From Poronia punctata (Eukaryota > Ascomycota > Sordariomycetes > Xylariales > Xylariaceae), in assembly GCA_022579005.1 (NCBI GenBank), contig MU401463.1:248001-312000 (forward strand): a stretch of 64,000 nucleotides of DNA, written 5' to 3'. This document shows positions 12,079 to 21,914 of the stretch, in pieces (the first letter of the stretch is position 1; each line of letters starts with the position of its first letter). Under the pieces are notes generated by a model. That model had not been told where the DNA came from. It did no database searches and saw only the letters and a list, made by a program, of their open reading frames with translations. Position numbers and translations under genes: made by a program.

Positions 12079-13631
12079 TTCCACAAATTCGCCCAACTAA
12101 GATGGACGTTAAAATACTACTCCTACTGCTACTGTAAAGGTGGTGAGGGTTGGAGTAGTAATAAGGGTAAAAGCCGTAGGTATTTGCACCCAAAGCCATG
12201 ACACCTTAGTCAGCCGTGGCCCCTTAGCCACAGTCGTGACCCCTTAGCCACAGCCGTGGCCCCTTAGCCGCTACGACCCCTTAACCAAAGCCATGCCCCC
12301 TCCTCGCACAGCCAGCGCCGGCGGCGGCAACGGCAATATCTCAGCCAATTCAAGCCCGAGAAAGTCGACTTTTACGCCAGAATAGCAGCAGCGGTACGTT
12401 TGACCTAAATACGCAGAGTAAGGTTATTTCAAAGAGAAAATTGGAAGAAAATGTAGTTTTTTTTTTTGAACACGTGTATGATGTATCCTTGTACGAGTAC
12501 GGTTTTACACTAATCGAGAACACCTGTTTTGCCGACCCATCTATTTAATAATAAATATAAAACATAATTGGTTAAAGGGTTGACTAAGGTAGGTACGTCA
12601 AATGTACCATTTGAAGCTAGAAAACGCGGTATACTGGTGACTGGTCTACTCGTAAGTACTGAGATACGAGTACTCGTAAGGGTAGAGACGGCTTTATCAT
12701 CCGGTATTCGGGAAATATCTTAACCTAGCAAGTGAGATCTTCAACAAGCATCGATGCCAAGACACCGCCCCTCCAGTACGTAATATAGAATCACTGGACA
12801 GGAACCATCTTCAGATCTTGAAAGCGGATGCGAACAAGTCGATGTCCCGAGCAATTAGTTACCGCCTAACTTACTTGTATTGACTAACCAATACAGAATA
12901 AGGGCCGACATGCACACAGCACATAGCAACGTACAGAATTTGACTACGTATGTAGGTATGTAACTTTAAAGCACTCTGATCTGCATGATGAAGATGTTTT
13001 GCATATGTACATACAAGACTCGCGCCAGACGCAAATAATCCACTCCCATTCAGTTCCAAGTAAGGTATGTATGAGCTTGCTATATAAGGTATGAATGAAT
13101 GTTGGTGTGTACCAAACGAATTCCGACCTATCCTGCAGTTGGAACCTTCTCGGTTGTGTCATAGACAGCGGGGCCTTGTAAGAAAGGTGTCTCTCTTGGT
13201 ACCGCTTGATTCCGAACATTACTGGACATGGAGGGATCGCACGAAGCTTGCGCGTGCGGCTGACCATGACGTAGTCCGTAACTTACCGATAGATGAAAGA
13301 TCTAAGCTGACCTAGGGGTTTCTCGGCTCATACAAGCGTCCCATAGCTCTATCAGCATGTACTTTAGGTAGCAGGACTGGAAACAGGCAGGTAGGCAGTG
13401 TAGGTACGTCCTTGTATGTTTGCTTTTGTCGTCATTGAGGCAGTCCCCTATATCACCCCACGTCGGAGCCCTCACTTGGACTTTTAACACTTCTCCTCTT
13501 TTGCTTATTGTTTATATCAACCACACTACAAATCCACGCCTCCTCCAAAGTCATTTTATAATTTCCTGTACAGATTCCATTGTATTCGTCTACACTCAAG
13601 AACTTCAAGTTACTACAGACCAACCGCAAAG
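12079..13631. other. Intergenic with minisatellite and palindromes
   Basis: About 1.55 kb without a credible gene. It contains an imperfect 20 bp minisatellite (12194-12297), the 14 bp perfect palindrome TACGAGTACTCGTA at 12665-12678, and the promoter region of the proteinase inhibitor gene. Confidence 0.6.
12194..12297. repeat. Imperfect ~20 bp minisatellite
   Basis: About five copies of a unit close to AGCCGTGGCCCCTTAGCCAC lie head to tail, each somewhat different in length (18-21 bp). Most differences between copies are C/T or G/A transitions. Confidence 0.8.
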
Positions 13632-14018
13632 ATGCCTAGCTACATTGTAAGATGAGACCGCGATCCCAGAACCCACCCCTCTCCGGCCGCCATGAAGTCT
13701 CTCACAGATAACGATCATTGCTCACGCTCGTGTCGCTAGGTCACTTGCAAGGACGACGCCTCACCTGAACAGGTCGCGGCCGCAAAGGAGCACGCGAAGA
13801 GCCAGGGGGGCAAGATCACTCACGAGTATAACCTCATCAAGGGATTTGCGTAAGTAGCCGTCGAAGCCCGTATACAAATGTACGCCAGTTACCGGCAATC
13901 GGCTGACTTACGGCATCTCAACAATAGGGTCGAATACCCCGCAGACGCCGTCAACACATTAGAATCACACGAGCATGTCAAGGCCGTCGAGGCGGACCAA
14001 GAAGTGAGGACGCAGTAA
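13632..14018 (+). CDS. Proteinase B inhibitor-like protein, inhibitor I9 family
   Basis: Three exons (13632-13646, 13740-13849, 13928-14018) encode 71 residues; the first exon gives only MPSYI. The protein has the fold signature of subtilisin propeptides and of yeast Pbi2: an opening beta strand YIVTCK, then DDASPEQVAAAKEHAKSQGG, KITHEYNLIKGFAV, and a last strand VKAVEADQEVRTQ. Stand-alone I9 proteins inhibit vacuolar subtilisin-like proteases through the C-terminal tail, and yeast Pbi2 also assists vacuole fusion. There is no signal peptide, so it should act in the cytosol. It is too short and too split to be found by simple open-frame search. Both introns have GTAAG donors. Confidence 0.92.
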
Positions 14019-14971
14019 GCGGGGACTTGCGCAATGTCGCCCCTGTAATGCGTCGTTGGGACGATGGCTAGCGTAATCGGATAGGCGTTCTGAGGGGTAG
14101 ATGCTGCGGGGTGATAAGACATGGCCGAGTATACTATTACCTAAAGTATCTTGTAGTCTAATGCCTATTATAATATGACTTGCCTTTAAACATGATGTTT
14201 TGTAGCCTAGGGCATGGAATCTTGGGTGAATTTATCATCTTTAACACTTGCCGGGCTTGAAATTAATAAGCTGCGACATATAGGAAGGCTCTCGAAATGA
14301 ATTGGAGCTACAACTATTATAAGACTGGCGGAGAGTACTGGTAAGCATTGCCGGGTCCGCCTGTCGTGCCACGGGCAGTGACTGCTAGCAGGACGATAAC
14401 CTGATAATACTAGGTACCATTAATATCTCTGTGACAATATTTTATATGTTGCAGGTGTTGGCTCAAACTGTATGTATAACACATCAGGCAAACGCTCCAG
14501 CAGGGCCTTCGACCAGTCGGTCTTGAAGGAGACAACAGATGTTGAAAGGTTTGCACGTTGTCATGTATGCGCGTATGTCTATGCCTGTAAGTTGTAACGA
14601 TGAGGCGGCGCATGTAGGTATGTGATTGGCCTAGACTGTACACTTGGACAGACGTCAGAGGTAGGACATAGCAATTCATATGTACCTACTAGCGACGCGA
14701 ACACGTTATTATAAAGGTTCATAATCGTATCACAATGTATATAAGACAAAAGTCAATCATATAATATTCAAATATCTATAGTTAAAGATAGTAAACATGA
14801 AGTTGATACAAATCAGAGCAATTACCAAGGTAGGCTAGGTTAGGTTTATAAAGCATAAACACCTTGTATGACACAGTAGACTACGTACAACCCCTGCCAG
14901 GTTACGGCAACCGCTGTTCACTTGTTGCTTCATGTTCCCTCCCTTCTACATCCCAAGCACAGAATGCCGCC
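14019..14971. other. Intergenic
   Basis: About 950 bp between two genes on the same strand. No gene, tRNA or repeat of note is visible. It should carry the promoter of the mitochondrial kinase gene. Confidence 0.5.
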
Positions 14972-16493
14972 ATGATATCCACTCGCAAGGCATTGAAGTG
15001 TTTGGGCAGACCCAATGTTTTGCGTCCCTTTGCATATCTGCCCGTGACACGATGCTTTTCGTTGTCGCGTGCGGTCTGTAGCGATAATAAGGCTAGCTCG
15101 CACTCGCCTGCCAAGACGGTCACAGTCACGGATGATGCTATCTCAGACCTGACCAACAAACGCCAACACTCATTGAGCCTTGCCGACTTGGTCAAGTACG
15201 CTTCCAATCCGTCTTTTCTCTTCGATCCATCTGTTCCATTAGACAATAAATACCAATCGCTGCCACTTTTGCTAACGTGACTTCGTTTCTTTGTTTCATC
15301 ATAGACACGGTCGCCCACCGCTATCCGAGAAGGCACTATTAGCGTCGGCCAACTTTACCCTCAAGCTGCTGCCCATTCGTCTCGCCCACCGGATACAAGC
15401 GCTGCGAAACCTCCCTTTCATCGTGGTCTCGAACCCCCATATATCCCGTATCTATCACAACTATCTGCATTCCCTCTCGACCTTGCTCCCATGGCAACAC
15501 CGCACCGTTTCCAACCTCAAGGATGAGGACGAGTCCACCTCGGTACTAGCTGAGCTCGTGGCCACCCACCAAGACACCATCCCAGTCCTCGCCAAGGGGT
15601 TCATCGAGTCCCGCCGCTACATCGCGCCTCAAGAGGTCACTCGATTCCTCGACACCCACCTCCGTACGCGGATAGGGACTCGTCTGATCGCAGAGCAGCA
15701 CATAGCCCTGCATTACAGCAGCGAGCCACACTTCGACCCCGGGGCCTCGCCGACGCCATGTCCCGAACATCCGAGCTACATAGGTGTGATCGACACGGCG
15801 CTCTCGCCCGCCGCCATCGTGGACTCGTGCGCAGGATTCGTAGCCGACATTTGCGAGTTCAAGTACGGCCGACGTCCGCGGTGGATAATCGACGGCGAGC
15901 CCAACACGACGTTCGTATTCGTGCCCATGCATCTGGAATACATCGTCACGGAACTACTGAAGAACGCTTTCCGAGCGACCATAGAGAATACGAGTGACAG
16001 GGAACATCAAGAGCCGGTGGTCATCACCATCGCGCCAGAACCACCTGACGCTGGTCCGACCCGGCTCACCCTAGACCCACCTGCGGCGGACAAGGGCGCT
16101 TTCCGCGGCGACGCCATCAAGCCACTTGACGATAACGCGCCGGGCATTACCCTGCGGATCCGCGACCGCGGGGGCGGTATCGCGCCCGACGTGCTGCCCA
16201 ACATTTTTAACTATAGCTTCACCACCTTTAGCGAGGATGAGATGGACGAGATGATATCGAACGGCTCATCCACCACTGGTTCTTCTGCTGGCGGTGGAGG
16301 TGGACAGAAGGATGCCCTCGGTGTTATATCAGCTGCTAGCTCGGGGTCGAGCTCCATCGCCGGACTGGGATACGGCCTACCGCTTAGTCGCGCGTACGCA
16401 GAATATTTCGGGGGTGGGATCAACGTGCAGAGCTTGTATGGCTGGGGCACTGACGTCTATGTGAGACTTAAGGGTGTCGGTAATATAAGCTAA
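14972..16493 (+). CDS. Mitochondrial PDK/BCKDK-type protein kinase
   Basis: Two exons (14972-15195, 15305-16493) encode 470 residues. The family phosphorylates the E1-alpha subunit of pyruvate or branched-chain keto-acid dehydrogenase and switches it off in the mitochondrial matrix. The N-terminus is Arg/Ser-rich without acidic residues, as in matrix presequences. The four-helix domain has LRNLPFIVVSNPHI and IGTRLIAEQHIAL. The GHKL ATPase part shows the N-box ELLKNAFRATIE, the G1 box RDRGGGI, the FNYSFTTF segment and the G2 box GLGYGLPLSRAYAEYFGG. A Gly/Ser-rich insert of about 40 residues (16255-16365) lengthens the ATP lid. I cannot tell from the sequence whether the substrate is PDH or BCKDH. 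The ATG at 14972 was chosen because it opens the presequence; upstream ATGs are absent from the same frame within the transcript-like region. Confidence 0.92.
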
Positions 16494-17092
16494 TTAGACC
16501 GACATATCGTTTACCCGGGAAAACTGACGAAAGTTGCGGCTTCACATTTGTTGTGCATATACTACCTAGCAGAGTCAACCAAACTTTTGTGTGAAAGTCG
16601 CCTGCTTGCTTTCTTGGAGGGACGTAGACGGGTACCACCTATGTATTTGTCCATCTTGGCCCGATATTGAAGTTGAAGTTCAAAGTCCCCTGCCGTCAGT
16701 TGGAAGACTATTTATTAGTGAAAAACCACGGGGTTATATAGTTAGGCTTTTTAACAACTAGACCATGGCAAGTACTTGTGCGCCATTAGATATGAAAAAG
16801 CTACGAAATCAATATATATATGTCCATATCTATCTATTTGTCGATATATAATCACAACTTGAAATTATGAAGATGGTGGGTGTGTACAAAGAAAAGAGAA
16901 ACATCTTTACATCTAATAACGATATTTTACTTACCTACCTACCTATATAACAGACGACTCTCTCAGGTGTAGGTAGGTAGGTAAAGTAGATATAGAATTG
17001 AAAGCGTATTAAACGAAAGCAACTTCCCCTGCCCCCTTGTAGAATATAAAAGGATGGAAGACATTAGTTTACTTCCTATAACAGGCAGATTA
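16494..17092. other. Intergenic, 3' of the kinase gene
   Basis: About 600 bp that lead into the AT-rich element. It contains a foldback pair of ACCTACCT and AGGTAGGT arms at 16926-16986. No gene is seen. Confidence 0.5.
16926..16986. repeat. Foldback ACCTACCT ... AGGTAGGT
   Basis: An arm of three ACCT/TACC units at 16930-16943 is followed 25 bp later by the complementary run at 16969-16983. It can form a hairpin with a stem of about 14 bp. Confidence 0.7.
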
Positions 17093-17160
17093 TAGTCGTT
17101 TTTAAACAAAGTGTCGGTAGAGCTACACCGCGCTAAATCGCAGTGTACCGTTTTTTTTAA
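17093..17160 (+). repeat. Left terminal inverted repeat of the AT-rich element
   Basis: This arm keeps more cytosines than the right arm, so it is the less mutated copy. It holds GTAGAGCTACACCGCGCTAA. Confidence 0.85.
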
Positions 17161-20100
17161 CCACTTTACTTTTTTAATTTTTCCCTTTTTACATTACTTT
17201 TTTTAACTAAATCTAGCGCTTTTTAAAGCTATTTTTATAGCTTTAAATTAATATAACTATTAATTTATAAAGGTTATATTTTTTTAAATTTAAAAATACG
17301 TTTTTTGCGTTTTTTAAAGCAAAAACAAGCTAATAAACGCGTTTATTATAATTAAATTTAACTTATATAAACTACTTACTACTTTGCTACTTTTTTATTT
17401 TTAGCTATATTTAAAGCTATTTTTAGCTATTATTTTATTTAAAATAGCTACTAGCTACTAATTAACTTTTTTTAAACATTTAAATTTACTAGCTATAATT
17501 ATTAAAAGTAACTAAACTATTAAATAAATAGCTATATAGTTTAATTATAGCTAACGTATTATTAAATAAGCAAAGGCCTTATATAACTTAAAAAGTAAAA
17601 ATAGCTAGTTTGCTAAAAAAAAAGCTGTTATAATATATTAAAGCTATTTTTATAAGCTTTTAACTACTTTATTAAAAAATTAAAAGTTAAGCTTAACTTT
17701 TACTTTAATAAAATATAATAGTTTTTAGCTATAAAATATAAAGTTTATATTAGCTTTTTAATTATTTTTAACTACTTATAAAAGTATTGCTAATTATATA
17801 AAAAGCTAAAAATTAAGCTTGCTTAATAAAATTTTATAAAATAGCTATTTTATAAGCACTAAATAGCTTTTTTTATAGCTAATATATTTGTTTTTATTAA
17901 TAAATTAAAAGTTAATAAAAAAAATATAAATAAGCAAAATAAATAAGCTTTAAAAAGTTATATCTTTTTTATAACTAAAATTTTAAAAAAAAGCATATAG
18001 TATAATATACTTTTAACTATTATATATAATAACGTACTTTATAATATTATTTTTATTTATTTAAAAAAGTTAAAAACTTTAAGCTTTAAGTAATAGTTAA
18101 AGTATAAAGTTATATTATTAATAAATCTTTTTTTTAGCTTTAAGTTAATGCTAATTATAAATAACGCTTTTTTTTACTATTTTAAATTTATTTATAAGCT
18201 TAAAAATAAATTTAATATTAAACTATAGTTTTTACTACTTTATTTATTTAATTTTAACCTTATTAAGCTTTTTTTAAAAATATTAAAAGCTTATATATAA
18301 TAGCAAGCTAAGTAAAAAAAAATAGCTTTAAAAATGTTAATAAATTTAAAAATTTTATTATAAACTATTATTATAAAGTTAGCAACTAAGTTAAAAAAAT
18401 TAAAAGTTACTTTAAAAATGCTAGCGCTAGCAATAATATTAAATATTAGTAAATTTAAGTATAATTTAGTATAATTTAATATATTTTATAACGTAAATTT
18501 AATAAATAAACGTTAGTATTGCTTTTGTTCTTTATATTTTATTATTATTATTTACGTTTTTATTATTTTTATTTTTTTAGTACTTATTTTATATAGTTTA
18601 TATAATTATTTTAGTATGCATAGTTTATTAAATTTAATTAAAAGTAAAATAGCTATTATAAAATAAATTAAAAAAGTTATAAATAAATAAAAAAAGTAAT
18701 AGTAAATTTACTAGTTAACTAAAAAGCTTAAAAAGCTTGTTGCTACTTATTTAATATTAACTGCTTTATAATATTTTTAAATTTAGCTTTATTTTTAATA
18801 AATCTAGTAGCAAAGTGCTATATTTATATATATATAGTAAGCATAATATAATATTATTTAAACTATTAGTTTTTTAAGTAATAAAGCTAGTAAAAAGTTA
18901 TATTAGCAGCTATTAAAGCAATATATAATATAATAAAATTAGTAGTTAAAAAGCTAATTTAATATTTAAAGTGCTTTAATAAGTTATTTATAAAGTTTAT
19001 ATAGTTTATATTTATTGCTAAAAGTAAAAAGCTTTTAATTAGCAAGCTAAAAAGCTTTTTAAAAGCTTTTAATAGTAGCATAATAAGTAGTAATATAAAA
19101 TTAATATTATAAAGGGCTATATTAGCTTTTAAAGTTATATAGTTAGTAAATAACATAGCTATATAGCTTTATTAATAGTGTTAATTTAGTTAAAAAGTTT
19201 TAATAAAATAAAAGTAGCTTTGTTAAAAAAGTAAAAAGTAAAAAAGCTTATTGCTAAAAGCTATAGCTATATTAATTAACTTTAGCTTTATTACTATATT
19301 ATTAACTAAATTGTTAATATTAAATAAAGTTACTTTTTAGCTTTTATAGCGTTTAAAACCTTATAAAGGCTTTATTTTAGCAATTATAGCTTTTATAACT
19401 TTATTACTACTTTTATTAGTAATAGTAACTTGCTAGTTTTTAATAAAAGTAAATATAATATTTTAAGCTATATAAAGTTAACAATACTTATTTAATAAGT
19501 TTACTAACAGCGTTTTTTTAATAGTTATGCTTTAAAAAATAGCTATTAACTATATTTTTATATTAACATTATTAATATAGTAATAATATAAACTTTTAAA
19601 ATAGCAAAATAAAACTTTTTTATTAATATAATTATAGCATTTTAAGCTAAGTTAGCACTAAAAATATTTAGCAAAGTTTTAATAAGCCTTTTAACTAAAT
19701 AAAAAAGTTTTTAAAAAAACCTTTTATAATATAGTAAAATAGTATTATATAAGCTTTTTTTTTATAGCTAAACTTAAAAAAAATAAAGTATATAATAAAG
19801 TAAAAAGCTTAAAAGCAAAATTAAGTATAAAAATATTTTAATTTTATTAAAAAGTAAGTATAGCTAGCAATAAATTTTTATATTAAAATTGCTTTAATAT
19901 TAATAGTATTTTTTAAAAATAGTTTATAATATATAGGTTAGCTTAGTTAAAAATAATATAAGTTTATATAATATATATAAAAAGTATATTATATACTATT
20001 TTATATAAAAATATAATAAAAATCTGCATATTTTTTATATTTTTATAAATATTAGTATTTTAGCTAATATAAGCACTATAAGCATAGCTATTATAAGCAC

Positions 20101-21328
20101 TTTTTTTAAAGTTAACTTAAAAAAATAAGTAATAAAAAAAATATTATTATTTTTACTTTTATTTATAACTATTATTATAATAGCTTTACTATTAATGTTG
20201 CTAAGTTTAATATAAATATAAAGTAATAAAGTAGTTAAATATAAAGCTACTAACTATATAATACTTTATTAGCTTGCTTTAACTTTTATATAAATAAGTT
20301 TAAAAGTAAAGCAGCTACTAAAAGTATTATTAATATATATATTAACTTTAGTAAATATATTATTATAGCTTTTTTTATTACTAAAGTAATTTTAATAAAC
20401 TTAAAATTTAAAGTTTAAAGCGTTACTTATAGTAATAAATGCTTTTTTTTTAAAAAAAATATAAAATTTGCTTACTTTTTTATTAATTAGCAACTTTATA
20501 GTATTTAATAAATTAACTTTTAAAAAATATAGTAAAAGCTTTACTAAGCTTAAAAAAGTAAAGTTAATAAAGCTATTAGCAGCTTTAAAATTTTTACTTA
20601 TAAAAGCTACTTTACTAGCTAAAAAGCTTAAAAAGCTTAGTAAAAGTAGCTATAATACTAATAAATTAAAAAAGCTATAAAATTTATTATTAAAGCTTTT
20701 AAATTTATTAAATAAAGTAACTAGCAAGGTAATAAAAGGTAATTTACGCGTTTTTAATGTTTTTAAAGCCTTAGCAAGCTTTTTAGTTAGTTTTTTTTAG
20801 CTTGCAAGCCTATAGCGCAAAGCTTTAGCTTTAACTTTAATTTTAGCTATATTTAAAGTTATTTTATAAGGTAATATTATAATTTTTTTATTAATAAAAT
20901 TATTAAATTAAATAACTATTAATTTAAACCTTATATAGCTAAGTTAACGCCTTTTAAGCTAACTTAGCTAGCTTTTATACTATAAAATTAATTACTAAAG
21001 TTTAATTAGTAATAAAAGCAGCAATAAAAGTAGCAATAAAAATGTAATAAACATTATTAGCAATACTTTTAATATTTTTATATATAAAATTAGCTTTATA
21101 TAAATTAAAGTTTATAACTATAAAAAAACTAATATACTAATTACTTATATTATAATTTTAATAGTAATTAAACTGTTTTTATAATATTTAAAGTAGCAAA
21201 GGCCGCTTTAGCACGTTTTCTAGCTATAACCTTTAAAAACATTGTTTTAAGCAGTTATATAGCTTTAAAAAACGCAAAATTTAGTTAAAAATAGTAAAAA
21301 ATATAAAAAAATTAAAAAAATAAGGTAG

Positions 21329-21396
21329 TTAAAAAAAACAGTACACTACAATTTAGCGCAGTATAGCTCTACTAACACTTTGTTTAAAAACAACTA
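21329..21396 (-). repeat. Right terminal inverted repeat of the AT-rich element
   Basis: Reverse complement matches the left arm at 60 of 68 positions; seven differences are C to T and one is G to A relative to the left arm. Confidence 0.85.
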
Positions 21397-21914
21397 TAAG
21401 TAGGTTTTAAAAAATTCGGCCTGTTTGCGTAAGGCTTTATCTTTTATAACAAAACACCAGATCCTAGACAGTTAGTTTTATAACAAATACTTCAAATACA
21501 AGATAAATAAATAAAATGTGTAATCAATTATTTTTATGTCTTCGTAAAAAACGACTTCTTAAGAAAGTCGGTATTATTCATCATACTATGTATAAGCTTT
21601 TTAAAGGAATGACGCGTCGCCAGCCATTTCTCTCTATTTTATTCCGAACAATGGGGGGGGGGGGGGGAAGAATTTCGCAATGCCAATATCCAAAAAAAAG
21701 ACACAACATGAGGGAAAGACGGGGAAAAAAAAGAAACCCAATAAAGCAACATATCAAAGGAACCATTTCCAAGTACCCGTGCGAAAAAACCAAAGCCAAA
21801 AAAAAAAACCCAATATGCAATAATACATTCCCGTACATGCTGGACAGAGAGCATATTACCCCTATTATACGGCCTCGATCAGACCGATCATGCAAGTTAT
21901 AGCAGTGCAAGCTA
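21397..21914. other. 3' flank of the class VII chitin synthase, with a 15-G run
   Basis: About 520 bp between the transposon relic and the chitin synthase stop codon. It should contain the 3' UTR of that gene. A run of 15 G at 21653-21667 reads as C in the transcript. Open frames across it are not protein-like. Confidence 0.55.

Larger units (their letters stand above)
17093..21396. mobile_element. RIP-degraded DNA transposon with long terminal inverted repeats
   Basis: A 4.3 kb block of extreme AT content with sharp edges. The outer 68 bp at each end are inverted copies (17093-17160 and 21329-21396), starting TAGT(C/T)GTTTTTAAACAAAG, and similarity continues more weakly further in. The eight differences between the arms are all transitions, at CpG or CpA sites, as RIP produces. 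A TA dinucleotide flanks both ends (17091-17092 and 21397-21398), as in Tc1/mariner-type insertions. Most remaining C and G inside sit in AGCT/GCTT contexts, where C is followed by T and is spared by RIP. No open frame longer than about 70 codons survives and none resembles a transposase. The family is not identified; 4.3 kb is long for Fot1-type elements, so a nested or composite element is possible. Confidence 0.85.

Noticed and set aside
12194..12297. CRISPR-like array
   Set aside because: Units are directly adjacent, imperfect and have no unique spacers; the host is eukaryotic.
18959..20680. Open frames of 60-70 codons inside the AT-rich block (18959-19156 minus, 20468-20680 plus)
   Set aside because: They consist almost only of Lys, Asn, Ile, Leu and Phe codons, as any AT-only sequence gives, and show no protein features.
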